NCBI GenBank assembly: GCA_025360225.1
Contig: JANYCN010000029.1
Coordinates: 1 to 36,791 of the forward strand
Direction: 5' to 3'
Origin: Actinomycetes bacterium
Lineage (GTDB): Bacteria; Actinomycetota; Thermoleophilia; Gaiellales; F1-60-MAGs149
Length of the DNA stretch: 36,791 nucleotides
The notes under the pieces are model-generated. The model worked only from the letters and a program-made list of their open reading frames with translations, searched no databases and had not been told where the DNA came from. A program made the position numbers and the translations under genes. This document shows positions 15,363 to 23,651 of this stretch, in pieces. Each line of letters starts with the position of its first letter. Position 1 is the first letter of the stretch.

Positions 15363-16307
15363 ATGGCCGGCTGCGTCGTCCTCGTCGATCTCTGGGGACA
15401 GCTGTCCGACATCGACCCGTCGCTCGCGCCGCTCGGGGTTACCTGTGAGCACCATGGCGCGGTTCCGGCAGGCGGGGGGATCGTCGGGCTCATCGTCGGG
15501 CCCGACCACCTCCTTGGTGCAGCCGAGGTAGCGGCGCTGCCGGACCTGCGTTGCGTCGCGACGCCTTCGACCGGCTTTGACCATCTCGAGCTCGAAGCGA
15601 TCACGGCGGCCGGGGCGTGGGTCACCCACGTCGCCTCCTACTGCGACGATGAGGTCGCCGATCACGCGATCGCGATGATCGTCGACCTCCTCCGCGGCAT
15701 CACGCTGCTCGATCGCGACGTGCGCGCCGGCGGGTGGGACTTCACCGTCGCGCACCCGCGACGGATCGCCGGGACGACGCTCGGGATCGTCGGGATGGGA
15801 CGCATCGGGAGCGCCGTGACGGCGCGCGCCGTTGCTCTCGGGATGCGCGTCGTCGGCTTCGATCCGCTCGTCGATGTGTCGTTGGTCCGTTCGCGGGGAG
15901 CAGAGCCCGTCGCGACTCCGACCGAGCTCTTCGCGATCTCGGACGTCGTGTCGCTACACGCCTTGCTGACCGCCGCGACACGGGGCATGATCGGCGTTTC
16001 CGAGCTCTCGGCGATGGCGCGCGGCGGCTTCCTCGTCAACTGCGCCCGGGCCGGAATCGTCGACCACGTCGCCCTCGCGGCGGCGCTGCGGTGCGGCCAG
16101 CTCGCCGGCGCGGCGCTCGACGTTGTTCCGACCGAGCCGCCTCCCGCGAACGACCCGGTGTTGCGCTACCCGAACACGATCATCAACCCGCACGCTGCCT
16201 TCGCCTCGCCGGCGTCCGTCCGTGCGCCGTACGCGCGCGCGGCCGCGGCGATCGCCGCCGTCCTGCGCGGCGAGGAGCCCGTCGACGTTGTCGGGCGCCC
16301 AGCGTGA
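15363..16307 (+). CDS. D-isomer-specific 2-hydroxyacid dehydrogenase
   Basis: This is a 314-residue NAD(P)-dependent oxidoreductase that should interconvert a 2-hydroxyacid and a 2-oxoacid in the cytoplasm. The nucleotide-binding motif GIVGMGRIG spans residues 141-149. The catalytic Arg is R229 (NCARAG), the Glu E258 (VVPTEPP), and the His H277 (NPHAAF). The N-terminal substrate domain (TPSTGFDHLELEAI, DEVADHAIAMIVDLLRG) is complete. The ATG at 15363 follows a -10-like TAGGAT with a leaderless geometry. The stop overlaps the next start as GTGA, so it is coupled to the aminopeptidase gene. Substrate cannot be told from sequence: glyoxylate/hydroxypyruvate-type or phosphoglycerate-type enzymes share these motifs, but a C-terminal ACT domain, as in many serine-pathway enzymes, is absent. 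Confidence 0.88.
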   Translation: MAGCVVLVDLWGQLSDIDPSLAPLGVTCEHHGAVPAGGGIVGLIVGPDHLLGAAEVAALPDLRCVATPSTGFDHLELEAITAAGAWVTHVASYCDDEVADHAIAMIVDLLRGITLLDRDVRAGGWDFTVAHPRRIAGTTLGIVGMGRIGSAVTARAVALGMRVVGFDPLVDVSLVRSRGAEPVATPTELFAISDVVSLHALLTAATRGMIGVSELSAMARGGFLVNCARAGIVDHVALAAALRCGQLAGAALDVVPTEPPPANDPVLRYPNTIINPHAAFASPASVRAPYARAAAAIAAVLRGEEPVDVVGRPA

Positions 16308-17167
16308 GAGGCCCCCTCGTTGCCGGGGACGTCGGCCCCGTACGCGCTGTCCCTGAGACGATCGTCCGCCCGCCGTACGCGTGGCGTGAGGACGTGCCGG
16401 CACGGGCGTCGCGTCCGGTGCGCCGCAAGCCCGAGGAGGTCGAGGCGATCCGACGCTCGTGCGAGGCAGCCTCCGAGGTCCTTGCCGTCATCGCTCCGAA
16501 CATCGCCGCCGGCGTGACGACCGCCGAGCTCGACCGGGTTGGCCACGAGGCGATCGTGCGGCTTGGCGGCTACCCGAGCCCGCTCGGGTACCGTGGCTTT
16601 CCGACGTCGATCTGCACGGCGATCAACGAGGTGATCTGCCACGGCATCCCGGACTCGACCGAGCTCGAGGACGGCGACATCATCAGCGTCGACGTCACCG
16701 TCTACCGCGACGGGCACCACGGCGATCTGTGCCAGACGTTCCTTGTCGGCGACGTCGCGCCGTCGACGCGCGCGCTCGTCGCGACGACGCGCCGCGCGTT
16801 GCTTGCGGCGCTCGCAGCGATCCGCCCTGGCATCCAGGTGATGGAGATCGGCGCGGCGATCGAGAGCGAGGTCGCCGGACGCTACGCGATCGTGCGCGAG
16901 TTCGTCGGGCACGAGATCGGGCCCGAGTTCCACGGCGCGCTGATCATCCCGCACTTCCGTGACCCGTCGGCGCGTACGCGCATCGAGCAGGGGATGGTCT
17001 TCACCGTCGAGCCGATGATCGCGATCGGCAAGGGGCGCGTGCGCGTATGGGAGGACGGCTGGACGGCTGTCACCGCCGACGGTTCGCCGTGCGCCCAGTT
17101 CGAGCACACCGTCCTGGTGACCGCGACCGGCTGCGAGGCGCTGACGTCGCACGTGGCGACGACGTGA
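16304..17167 (+). CDS. map: Type I methionine aminopeptidase
   Basis: This is a 287-residue metallopeptidase that removes N-terminal Met from new proteins. The five metal ligands are visible: D130 (SVDVTVYRDG), D141 (HHGDLCQTF), H203 (FVGHEIG), E236 (FTVEPMI) and E267 (AQFEHTV). A Cys in TSICTAINEVICHGIP is also family-typical. The GTG at 16304, overlapping the upstream stop as GTGA, is used as start because the N-terminal extension (ETIVRPPYAWR, KPEEVEAIRRS) matches actinobacterial Map proteins. It overlaps the following oxidoreductase start in the same way. Its place in this operon, away from the secY-adk cluster where map often lies, suggests it may be one of two Map genes in the genome; that is inference. 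Confidence 0.93.
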   Translation: MRGPLVAGDVGPVRAVPETIVRPPYAWREDVPARASRPVRRKPEEVEAIRRSCEAASEVLAVIAPNIAAGVTTAELDRVGHEAIVRLGGYPSPLGYRGFPTSICTAINEVICHGIPDSTELEDGDIISVDVTVYRDGHHGDLCQTFLVGDVAPSTRALVATTRRALLAALAAIRPGIQVMEIGAAIESEVAGRYAIVREFVGHEIGPEFHGALIIPHFRDPSARTRIEQGMVFTVEPMIAIGKGRVRVWEDGWTAVTADGSPCAQFEHTVLVTATGCEALTSHVATT

Positions 17168-17964
17168 CCGACGTCATCGTCGTTGGCGGTGGGATGACCG
17201 GCGTCTGCGTCGCCGCGGAGCTCGCGCGCTTCGGCATCGAGGTCCTGTTGCTCGGTCAGGGCGGCGTTCCCGGAGCGGGCCTGCCACCGATGGCGACGAT
17301 CGATTGCTCGGACGAGGAGCACGCCGAGACGTGGCGGCTCGCCGGCGCCGGCTTCTTCCTCGATCGCGATCCCGTCGCCGTCACACGTGATGGCGTCGAG
17401 GTGGCGCGGACGCTCCGCGTCGACCCGCAAGGCCTCGCCGGGGCGTGGACGACCGAGGCGTTGCGTCGCGGCGTCGTCGTCCGGCTCGCGACCCCGGCCC
17501 TCGGCGTCGTCCAGTTCGGAGGCACCGTGAGCGCCGTCCAGACGACTGGCGGGACGTTCGCGGCGCGGTTCATCGTGCTCGCCGCGGGCCTTCGCGGTCC
17601 CCGCTTCCTCGCCGGCACGCCAGGTGACGTGATCCTCGGCACGCGCACCCGCCGTTGGTGGCTCCTTGCGCCGGAGGTCGAGACCCTGCCGCGAGACACC
17701 GTCGTCGAGCTCGGCGACGGCTGGGCCACACGCGATCCGGCTGGACGAGTCTACGTCGAGCGGGACGCCGTCGAGCCAGGACACGAGGGTGCGATTCTCG
17801 ACTCAGGTTCGGTCGTGACGACCACGACGCCCGACGGCGCCCCTCTCGTCGTCGCGCCGCAGTGGGTGAACGGCGCGATCATCGCGTGCGCCGGCGTCAC
17901 GGGCGTCAGCGCCTCGCTCGACGTCGCCCGCCGCGTCAGGGAGCTGGTGGTGGCGTCGTCGTAG
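17164..17964 (+). CDS. Short FAD-dependent oxidoreductase (DAO-like)
   Basis: This is a 266-residue protein starting at GTG 17164, coupled by GTGA to map. The dinucleotide-binding motif GGGMTG lies at residues 8-13 (VIVVGGGMTGVCVAAELARF), and AARFIVLAAGLRGPRFL plus IIACAGVTGVSASLDVA near the end resemble DAO-family (glycine oxidase/sarcosine oxidase-like) FAD enzymes. It is about 100 residues shorter than typical members, and the acidic residue that usually ends the second strand and holds the FAD ribose is absent (VLLLGQGG). It may bind FAD differently, be degenerate, or act as part of a complex. The substrate is unknown, perhaps an amine or amino acid. The 3' end overlaps the convergent gene at 17936-18223 by 29 bases. 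Confidence 0.65.
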   Translation: MTDVIVVGGGMTGVCVAAELARFGIEVLLLGQGGVPGAGLPPMATIDCSDEEHAETWRLAGAGFFLDRDPVAVTRDGVEVARTLRVDPQGLAGAWTTEALRRGVVVRLATPALGVVQFGGTVSAVQTTGGTFAARFIVLAAGLRGPRFLAGTPGDVILGTRTRRWWLLAPEVETLPRDTVVELGDGWATRDPAGRVYVERDAVEPGHEGAILDSGSVVTTTTPDGAPLVVAPQWVNGAIIACAGVTGVSASLDVARRVRELVVASS

Positions 17965-18223
17965 GGTGCAACTTCGCGGCCGCGATCTTCGCGGCTCGTT
18001 CCTTCGCCCGCACCGCTCCGCTACAACCGCACGACGACCGCACCGGGTCGCCCGAGAGCTGGTCCGCCAGGTACGTCTTGCGGAAGGCGAGCTGCGCCGC
18101 GGTCGGAGGCGGTGGCACGTAGGTCTGGTGATGCGTCGGCGGCGCGCTGTGCGTCGCCGCGATGGCGATTCCTGACCCTGCCAGTGCGCTGAAAGCGAGC
18201 AGGAGCGAGGCGTGGCGCCTCAC
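17936..18223 (-). CDS. Small exported protein with a Cys-Gly-Cys motif, last gene of the pot operon
   Basis: This is a 95-residue protein starting at GTG 18223, which overlaps the potC stop as GTGA, so it is translated as part of the transporter operon. Residues 1-25 look like a signal peptide (VRRHASLLLAFSALAGSG, then IAIAA). A His/Pro-rich linker (THHQTYVPPPP) follows, then FRKTYLADQLSGDPVRSSCG with C65 and C67, a basic helix, and a Thr/Pro-rich tail. Export would place the cysteine pair outside the membrane. It is not a recognised family. It could bind a metal or assist the transporter; neither is shown. Coupling and reading frame support it as real. Confidence 0.55.
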   Translation of the reverse strand: MRRHASLLLAFSALAGSGIAIAATHSAPPTHHQTYVPPPPTAAQLAFRKTYLADQLSGDPVRSSCGCSGAVRAKERAAKIAAAKLHPTTTPPPAP

Positions 18224-19050
18224 GCCGCAGCTCCCAGCCTGCGCTCGCCACGCCGTCGAAGGACCTCCGCCCCGAACGCCGTCAGGAAGGACAACAGGAT
18301 CATCGCCGACGCGACCGGGATCAGCGCCGCGGCGGTGTCGGGGTGGCGCAGACCGGCGAACAGGTACGCCGGGTACGTCTGCTCGGCACCGAGCAGGAAG
18401 CTTGCAAGCACGACCTCGTCGATCGACGTGATGAACGCGATCAGGAACGCGGCCATCAGTGACGGCACGATCAGCGGCAGGATGATGCGCCGGAAGGTCT
18501 GTGCTCCGGACGCGCCGAGGTCGTGCGCGGCCTCCTCCAGGCGCCGGTCGATGTTCGAGATCCGCGGCAGGATCAGGAGCACCGTGTACGGCAGGGCGAG
18601 AACGACGTGGCCGATGCCGAGTGCGAGGAGCCCGGGATGGAGGAGCGGCAGGTTGGCCTTCTTGACGAGGATCAGCAGCGCGATCGCGAGCGCGATCGTC
18701 GGTACGACGAGCGGGACGAGCAGCAGCGCGGAGATCGCCCCCTTCATCCGGATGTTGCTGCGCGCGAGGGCGTACGACGCGAGCAACCCGATCACCGTCG
18801 CGACGATTCCGACGCCGACAGCGATCTGGAAGCTGTTCCTCACGGAGTCGACGATGTCCGGGTTGTTGACTGCGTCGCTGTACCAGTGCGTCGTTAGCCC
18901 GACGATCGGAAACGAGAGCGTGTTCGAGTCGTTGAAGGAGAACAGCACCAGCAACGCCGTCGGCAGGTACAGGACCAGCAGGAACACGACGAAGTAGACC
19001 CGCAGCACGAGTCGCGCCGGCCGCGAGATCGCGACGTCGCCCCGGCTCAC
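18220..19050 (-). CDS. potC: Polyamine-type ABC transporter permease (PotC-like)
   Basis: This is a 276-residue integral membrane permease with about six hydrophobic segments (for example YFVVFLLVLYLPTALLVLF and LIVPSLMAAFLIAFITSI). The ATPase-contact EAA loop reads EEAAHDLGASGAQTFRRIIL, then PLIVPS. The GTG at 19050 overlaps the potB stop as GTGA; the longer open frame upstream runs through potB and potD out of register and has no homology. Together with PotB it should form the channel for the substrate delivered by PotD. Members of this family carry putrescine, spermidine or related cationic solutes, but some move other compounds, so the substrate is inferred only at family level. Confidence 0.88.
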   Translation of the reverse strand: MSRGDVAISRPARLVLRVYFVVFLLVLYLPTALLVLFSFNDSNTLSFPIVGLTTHWYSDAVNNPDIVDSVRNSFQIAVGVGIVATVIGLLASYALARSNIRMKGAISALLLVPLVVPTIALAIALLILVKKANLPLLHPGLLALGIGHVVLALPYTVLLILPRISNIDRRLEEAAHDLGASGAQTFRRIILPLIVPSLMAAFLIAFITSIDEVVLASFLLGAEQTYPAYLFAGLRHPDTAAALIPVASAMILLSFLTAFGAEVLRRRGERRLGAAA

Positions 19051-20210
19051 CGCCCACCTCCGCCCGCGCGCAGGAAGCGCGACGTCGCACCGGTCAGCAT
19101 CAGCACGACGACGATCAGGAAGAGCGCGAGCACCGATCCGGTCTGCCAGTCGAGCGCACCACCGGTGAACTGCGTCTGGATGCCGTTTCCGAACATGTAG
19201 CCCTTCGTGCCGCCGACCAGCGATGGTGTTACGTACTCGCCGATCGACGGGATGAAGACGAAGAGAAAGGCGGCCACCATCCCTGGCGCTGCGAGCGGTA
19301 GCGTGATCTTCACGAATGCCCGGAACCGGCTGGCGCCGAGGTCGGTCGCCGCCTCGAGCAGGCGTCGGTCGATGTTCTCGAGCGCGATGAAGATCGGCAG
19401 GCAGATGAACGGAACCCAGGCATAGGTGAGGACGACGATCACCGTGAACTGGGTGTAGAGGAGCCAGGTCAGCGGCTGGTCGATCAGCCCGATCTTCTGC
19501 AACGCCGAGTTGACCAGGCCCTGGTCGCCGAGAATGATCGTCCACGCGAACACCCGCAGCAGGTAGCTCGTCAGGAACGGAGTGATCACGATCAGGATCC
19601 AGGTGTACTTCGTTTTTTTCAGGACGAAGGCCATGTAGTAGGCGACCGGGAACGCGAAGACGACGGCAAAGATCGAGGACGTCATCGCCATCGAGATTGA
19701 CTTGAAGAACAGGCGCAGGTAGATCGAGTCCTGTGAGGTCGTCAGCTCGGCAAGCCGCAGCAGCCCGTCGCCCCACGGGATCGTCGCGAACGGCGACACG
19801 AGGACGAGCGCCGACACCAGGCTGATGCGACCGCCGTACACCGCCGAGATGCGCGTCCCGAGCAGGGTCAGCGCGATCAACGCGACGAGCGTGATCCCGA
19901 CCACCCACGATGGCACCGTGAGCGCCGGCGAGCTCCCGCCAAGGATCTCGACGTAGACGTCGGGCGAGAGGAAGTCGTGCCACAGCGTCAGGGTGAAGCT
20001 CGTGAAGTGCCCGTCGAGCTCCGCCAGCTTCGGCGTCTGCTCCAGGTAGCGCATGCCAACGGAGTAGAGGAAGACGTAGTAGAGCGGGAACAGGAGGAAC
20101 AGCGCCAGCCCGGCCACGGCGGGCGTGAGCATCAGCCACGCCGCGCCGTTCCCGGAGCGCCGCCGAGGACGCCGTCGGATCGGATCGGAGATGTTCGGTG
20201 CCGTTGCCAT
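19047..20210 (-). CDS. potB: Polyamine-type ABC transporter permease (PotB-like), enlarged
   Basis: This is a 387-residue membrane permease starting at ATG 20210. It has a basic N-terminus, then a first membrane segment (AVAGLALFLLFPLYYVFLYS). An extra region at about residues 55-165 holds an external loop (YLEQTPKLAELDGHFTSFTL) and added hydrophobic segments (WVVGITLVALIALTLLG). The core permease with the EAA loop EAATDLGASRFRAFVKITLP follows. Typical PotB proteins are near 280-310 residues, so the insertion is notable. It overlaps potC by 4 bases. The start follows a spacer with a very strong hairpin, and the upstream Shine-Dalgarno is poor, which may lower its expression relative to potD. 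Confidence 0.88.
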   Translation of the reverse strand: MATAPNISDPIRRRPRRRSGNGAAWLMLTPAVAGLALFLLFPLYYVFLYSVGMRYLEQTPKLAELDGHFTSFTLTLWHDFLSPDVYVEILGGSSPALTVPSWVVGITLVALIALTLLGTRISAVYGGRISLVSALVLVSPFATIPWGDGLLRLAELTTSQDSIYLRLFFKSISMAMTSSIFAVVFAFPVAYYMAFVLKKTKYTWILIVITPFLTSYLLRVFAWTIILGDQGLVNSALQKIGLIDQPLTWLLYTQFTVIVVLTYAWVPFICLPIFIALENIDRRLLEAATDLGASRFRAFVKITLPLAAPGMVAAFLFVFIPSIGEYVTPSLVGGTKGYMFGNGIQTQFTGGALDWQTGSVLALFLIVVVLMLTGATSRFLRAGGGGR

Positions 20211-20220
20211 GGGAGCGATC

Positions 20221-20254
20221 GGCGCCGCTCCGGGCGGAGGCCCGGAGCGGCGCC
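20221..20254. promoter_or_regulatory. Perfect 14-bp hairpin in the potD-potB spacer
   Basis: GGCGCCGCTCCGGG (20221-20234) and CCCGGAGCGGCGCC (20241-20254) are exact complements around a 6-base loop. On the transcript it begins 7 bases after the potD stop and ends about 10 bases before the potB ATG. No U-tract follows. It could stabilise the upstream potA-potD message or partly stop transcription, so that binding protein exceeds permease. Confidence 0.7.
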
Positions 20255-20261
20255 GTGCGAG

Positions 20262-21482
20262 TCAGCCCGCCGCTGCTGCCTTGACGGCCTCGCCGGCCTT
20301 GACGTAGGCCGCGCGGTTCGGCAAGAACGCCTCCAGCCACGCCTTCGGCGGCGCGAACGCCGTCGGGTCGTCGAGGCTGAACTCCTTGATCAGGTCCCTG
20401 TTCTTGACGTTCGCGACGACCGACGGGTCCTGCTGCGCGGTCGCGTACTGGTAGTTGTCGATCAGCCAGGTCGCGGCTGCCGACGAGTTCGCCGCCGAGA
20501 TCGCAGCGTGCGCCTTGGCCGGGAACTTGGACTGCGCGTGGATCACGAGCCCGCAGACCCACGCGAGCCGGCCCTCGATCGGCTGGGAGTACTTGACGGT
20601 GACGTTCTGCTTCGCCATCTCCGTCTTGACGCCGTAGTAGCCGTCCGGCCAGAAGTAGCAGATGTCCACGTTCCCCGCGATGAAGTCCTTCTTCGCCGCG
20701 GACTGCGTGTCCCAGAAGTTCCGGATCTGCGGCAGCGCCTTGATCATCGTCGCCTTGGCAGCGTCGATCTGGTCCTGCGTCAGCAGGTTCGGGTTGACCG
20801 TGTTCCCCATGTTGATCAGGGCGCCGATCTTGATGATCGCGACGGCGTCCCCGAAGATCGAGATCCGCTTCTTGTGCTTCGGGTCGAGGAGGACCTTCCA
20901 GCTCTCCTGACCGTCCGCGAACTGCACCTTGTCGGTGCGGTACGCGAACGTCGAGAAGCCGATGTCGAACGGCACGTGGTAGAGCTTGCCATCGATCTTC
21001 GACGCTGCGAGGACGCTGTCCGGCACGCCCGCGAGGTGCGGCAGTAGGGTCGGGTCGAGCTCGCGGATCAGCCCGGCCTTTTGCCAGTCCGGCGCGTAGG
21101 CGACGCAGGGGTGGATGATGTCGAAGAACGAGCCGGCCACGACCTTCGCGAGCGCCTGCTGGTCGTCCTGGAGCAGCGTCTCCTTGAGCGGGTTCGAGGT
21201 GCCGTACTGGCCCTTCGTGTACTCGTCCCACATCGGCTGCTTCGCCTCGTAGCCCTCCCACTCGAAGATCGTGATCGGGCCCGACCCCTCCTTCGCGGCG
21301 TCGTACATCGGGCCAGCAGGCGTGCTGGAGCCGGTGCTGCCTCCCGTTGTGCCGGCCGGGGCGCCCGTCGAGGTGGGTGTGCTCGTGCTCGAGCTCCCGC
21401 AGGCGGCGAGGAACGCCGCCATCGAGATCCCGCCCGTCGCGGTGAAGAACCCGCGCCGGCTGAGGTTGTTCTCGTCCATCAT
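20262..21482 (-). CDS. potD: Polyamine-type ABC transporter binding lipoprotein (PotD-like)
   Basis: This is a 406-residue extracellular solute-binding protein. ATG 21482 (or the adjacent ATG 21479) follows GGAGGG. The N-terminus combines a twin-arginine motif (LSRRGFF) with a lipobox ending at C28 (FLAAC), so it is likely exported folded by Tat and lipid-anchored. A Ser/Thr/Gly-rich linker follows. The mature domain opens with ITIFEWEGYEAKQPMWDEYT and contains FDIIHPCVAYAPDWQKAGLI, the arrangement of PotD-family proteins. The start overlaps the potA stop as ATGA. The ligand is inferred as polyamine-like from family membership; the link to the divergent glutamate-synthase-like genes would fit an amine or nitrogen source. 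Confidence 0.88.
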   Translation of the reverse strand: MMDENNLSRRGFFTATGGISMAAFLAACGSSSTSTPTSTGAPAGTTGGSTGSSTPAGPMYDAAKEGSGPITIFEWEGYEAKQPMWDEYTKGQYGTSNPLKETLLQDDQQALAKVVAGSFFDIIHPCVAYAPDWQKAGLIRELDPTLLPHLAGVPDSVLAASKIDGKLYHVPFDIGFSTFAYRTDKVQFADGQESWKVLLDPKHKKRISIFGDAVAIIKIGALINMGNTVNPNLLTQDQIDAAKATMIKALPQIRNFWDTQSAAKKDFIAGNVDICYFWPDGYYGVKTEMAKQNVTVKYSQPIEGRLAWVCGLVIHAQSKFPAKAHAAISAANSSAAATWLIDNYQYATAQQDPSVVANVKNRDLIKEFSLDDPTAFAPPKAWLEAFLPNRAAYVKAGEAVKAAAAG

Positions 21483-22636
21483 GCTCCCTCCGTTATGGCG
21501 GACTCGCCGCCGTTGCCACCCACGCCGGCTCCCACCGGCGCCCTCCCCGGCCCGATCACGTACGCGTTCTCGGCCGGCCATTGCAGTACGACGCGCGCGC
21601 CGACGCTCACGTCGACCTCGCTCTCGTCGTTCAAGCGGTGCACGACGAGCTCCTCGCCGGTGCGCAGCTCGACCATCAGCTGCGTCATCGAGCCGAGGTA
21701 GATCACGTCGTTGACGACGCCGGAGACCGCAGTCATCCCTGTACGACCGGCGTCCGCGCCTGCGCCGAGGCGGATCTTCTCTGGCCGCACCGTCACCTCG
21801 AGCGTGCCGCTGGTCGCCGTCGTCGCGGCGGTGATGCGCTCCCCGTCACCAAGCTCCATCACGGCGACGCCGGCCTCGTGCCGGTCGACGCGCAGGTGGA
21901 TGATGTTCGAGACGCCGATGAAGCCAGCGACGAACGAGGTCGCGGGCCGCTCGTACAGCTCGCGTGGCGTCGCGATCTGCTCGACCAGGCCGTCCTTCAT
22001 CACGGCGATCCGGTCGCTCATCGTGAGCGCCTCCTCCTGGTCGTGCGTGACGTAGACGAACGTCGTCCTCGTCTCCGTCTGGAGGTGCTTCAGCTCGAGC
22101 TGAAGCTCCTTGCGCAGCTTCAGGTCGAGAGCGCCGAGCGGCTCGTCGAGCAGCAGCGCGGCCGGTCGGTTGACGAGCGCGCGTGCGAGCGCGACACGCT
22201 GCTGTTGTCCGCCGGAGAGCTGCCCGGGCTTGCGCTTCTCAAACCCGCCGAGACGGACGGTGCGGATCGCCTCCTCGACGCGTGGGCCGACCTCGCCCCG
22301 CGGCACCTTCTTGATCTGCAGCCCGAACGCGATGTTGTCCCACACCGTCATGTGCGGGAACAGCGCGTATGCCTGGAAGACCATGTTCACGTTGCGTTTC
22401 GCGGGCGGCACGTAGGTGACGTCCTGGCCGCGTAGCAGGATCCGGCCGGCGGTTGGCTCCTCGAACCCGGCGATCATCCGCAGCGTCGTCGTCTTCCCGC
22501 AACCTGACGGTCCGAGCATGGTGAAGAACTCGCCATCACGGATCTCGAAGGAGATGTCGTCGACTGCCTTGAATTCGTCGAACATCTTCGTCACGGCGTC
22601 GATGACGATGCCGCCAACTGGAGCGTCGGTTCCCAT
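21479..22636 (-). CDS. potA: Polyamine-type ABC transporter ATPase (PotA-like)
   Basis: This is a 385-residue cytoplasmic ATPase that energises the permease pair. Walker A is GPSGCGKT at residues 42-49. The signature is LSGGQQQRVALARAL, Walker B ALLLDEPLGALD, and the switch His lies in YVTHDQEEALTMSD. The C-terminal 130 residues form the TOBE-type regulatory domain (VTVRPEKIRLG, YLGSMTQLMVEL) typical of PotA/FbpC/MalK relatives. It is the first gene of the minus-strand operon. The ATG at 22636 sits 8 bases after a good promoter (TTGACC, 17, TATGGT), implying a leaderless transcript. Confidence 0.95.
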   Translation of the reverse strand: MGTDAPVGGIVIDAVTKMFDEFKAVDDISFEIRDGEFFTMLGPSGCGKTTTLRMIAGFEEPTAGRILLRGQDVTYVPPAKRNVNMVFQAYALFPHMTVWDNIAFGLQIKKVPRGEVGPRVEEAIRTVRLGGFEKRKPGQLSGGQQQRVALARALVNRPAALLLDEPLGALDLKLRKELQLELKHLQTETRTTFVYVTHDQEEALTMSDRIAVMKDGLVEQIATPRELYERPATSFVAGFIGVSNIIHLRVDRHEAGVAVMELGDGERITAATTATSGTLEVTVRPEKIRLGAGADAGRTGMTAVSGVVNDVIYLGSMTQLMVELRTGEELVVHRLNDESEVDVSVGARVVLQWPAENAYVIGPGRAPVGAGVGGNGGESAITEGA

Positions 22637-22644
22637 GACGCGGA

Positions 22645-22673
22645 ACCATAAACGTCCTTGCGGCGGAGGTCAA
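22645..22673 (-). promoter_or_regulatory. Promoter of the pot operon
   Basis: On the minus strand, TTGACC (22673-22668), a 17-base spacer and TATGGT (22650-22645) match consensus well. Only 8 bases separate the -10 from the potA ATG, so the mRNA is probably leaderless. Confidence 0.6.
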
Positions 22674-22745
22674 AGTTCCTACCCTCCCGGTAAAGGCATG
22701 CTCGGTGTACCATATGGCGGTCGTCGTCAGCGCGAGGAGCTCAAC

Positions 22746-23651
22746 ATGTGCGGGATCGTTGGCCTGTTCTCGAAATCCGATGCGATCAGCGAGCGGCTCG
22801 GCGAGCTGCTGTCGAAGATGCTGGTGCAGATGAACGATCGCGGGCCCGACTCCGCGGGCGTCGCCGTGTACCGCAACCCCGCACCCGCTGGGTCGACCAA
22901 GCTGACCCTCAACGCCGCCGACCCGGCGTTCCATTGGGGGGCCGTGCGCGACAGCCTCGCAGCGGCGTTCGGCGGCGATCCGACGCCAGACGTCCGGGCC
23001 ACGCACGCCGTGTTCGTCGTCGCTGCCGATGAGGCCGACGCGACGGCGCACGTGCGCGCGGCGTTCCCAGAGGTGCGCGTGATGAGCGCGGGCAGCGTGA
23101 TCGAGATCTACAAGGAGGTCGGCCTGCCGAGCGAGTTCGCGACGCGCTTCGCGCTCGAGGACATCAAGGGCAGCCATGCGCTCGGTCACACGCGGATGGC
23201 CACCGAGTCGAAGGTCACGACCCTCGGCTCCCACCCCTTCTCGACCGGCCACGACGTCTGTCTCGTGCACAACGGGTCGTTGTCGAACCACAACGGCCTC
23301 CGCGAGAACCTGCGGCGGGAGGGCATCGAGTTCCACACCGAGAACGACACGGAGGTCGGCGCTGGCTACCTGACGTGGCGCCTGCGCGAAGGTGCGACCC
23401 TCGAAGAGGGCCTGATGGGCTGCCTCGACGACCTCGACGGCTTCTACACCTTCGCGATCGGCACCGCCGACGGGTTTGCCGTGTTCCGCGACCCGATCGC
23501 CTGTAAGCCGGCTGTGATGGCGGAGACCGACGACTGGGTGGCGATGGCCTCCGAGTTCCGGGCGATCGCTGTCCTGCCGGGAGCGGAGAGCGCCCGGATC
23601 TGGGAGCCAGCCCCGGCCACGCCGTACGTCTGGGAAGGAGCGCGGGTCTGA
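22746..23651 (+). CDS. Class II glutamine amidotransferase subunit (GlxB/MgsA-like)
   Basis: This is a 301-residue N-terminal-nucleophile amidotransferase. The ATG at 22746 is fixed by Cys2 (MCGIVGLFSK), the catalytic nucleophile after Met removal, and by GAGGAG (22735-22740). Family signatures follow: MNDRGPDSAGVAV, GHTRMATES, CLVHNGSLSNHN and ENDTEVGAGYL. It should release ammonia from glutamine and pass it to the FMN subunit. The gene is the first of three that together correspond to the domains of glutamate synthase, as in rhizobial GlxBCD and in N-methylglutamate synthase MgsABC. Its stop and the next ATG share a base (TGATG). It is divergent from the pot operon across 109 bases. Confidence 0.85.
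   Translation: MCGIVGLFSKSDAISERLGELLSKMLVQMNDRGPDSAGVAVYRNPAPAGSTKLTLNAADPAFHWGAVRDSLAAAFGGDPTPDVRATHAVFVVAADEADATAHVRAAFPEVRVMSAGSVIEIYKEVGLPSEFATRFALEDIKGSHALGHTRMATESKVTTLGSHPFSTGHDVCLVHNGSLSNHNGLRENLRREGIEFHTENDTEVGAGYLTWRLREGATLEEGLMGCLDDLDGFYTFAIGTADGFAVFRDPIACKPAVMAETDDWVAMASEFRAIAVLPGAESARIWEPAPATPYVWEGARV

Noticed and set aside
19051-21261. Upstream part of a 1013-codon minus-strand frame that ends with potC
   Set aside because: It runs out of register through potB and potD; only the last 277 codons (from GTG 19050) encode a recognisable protein.
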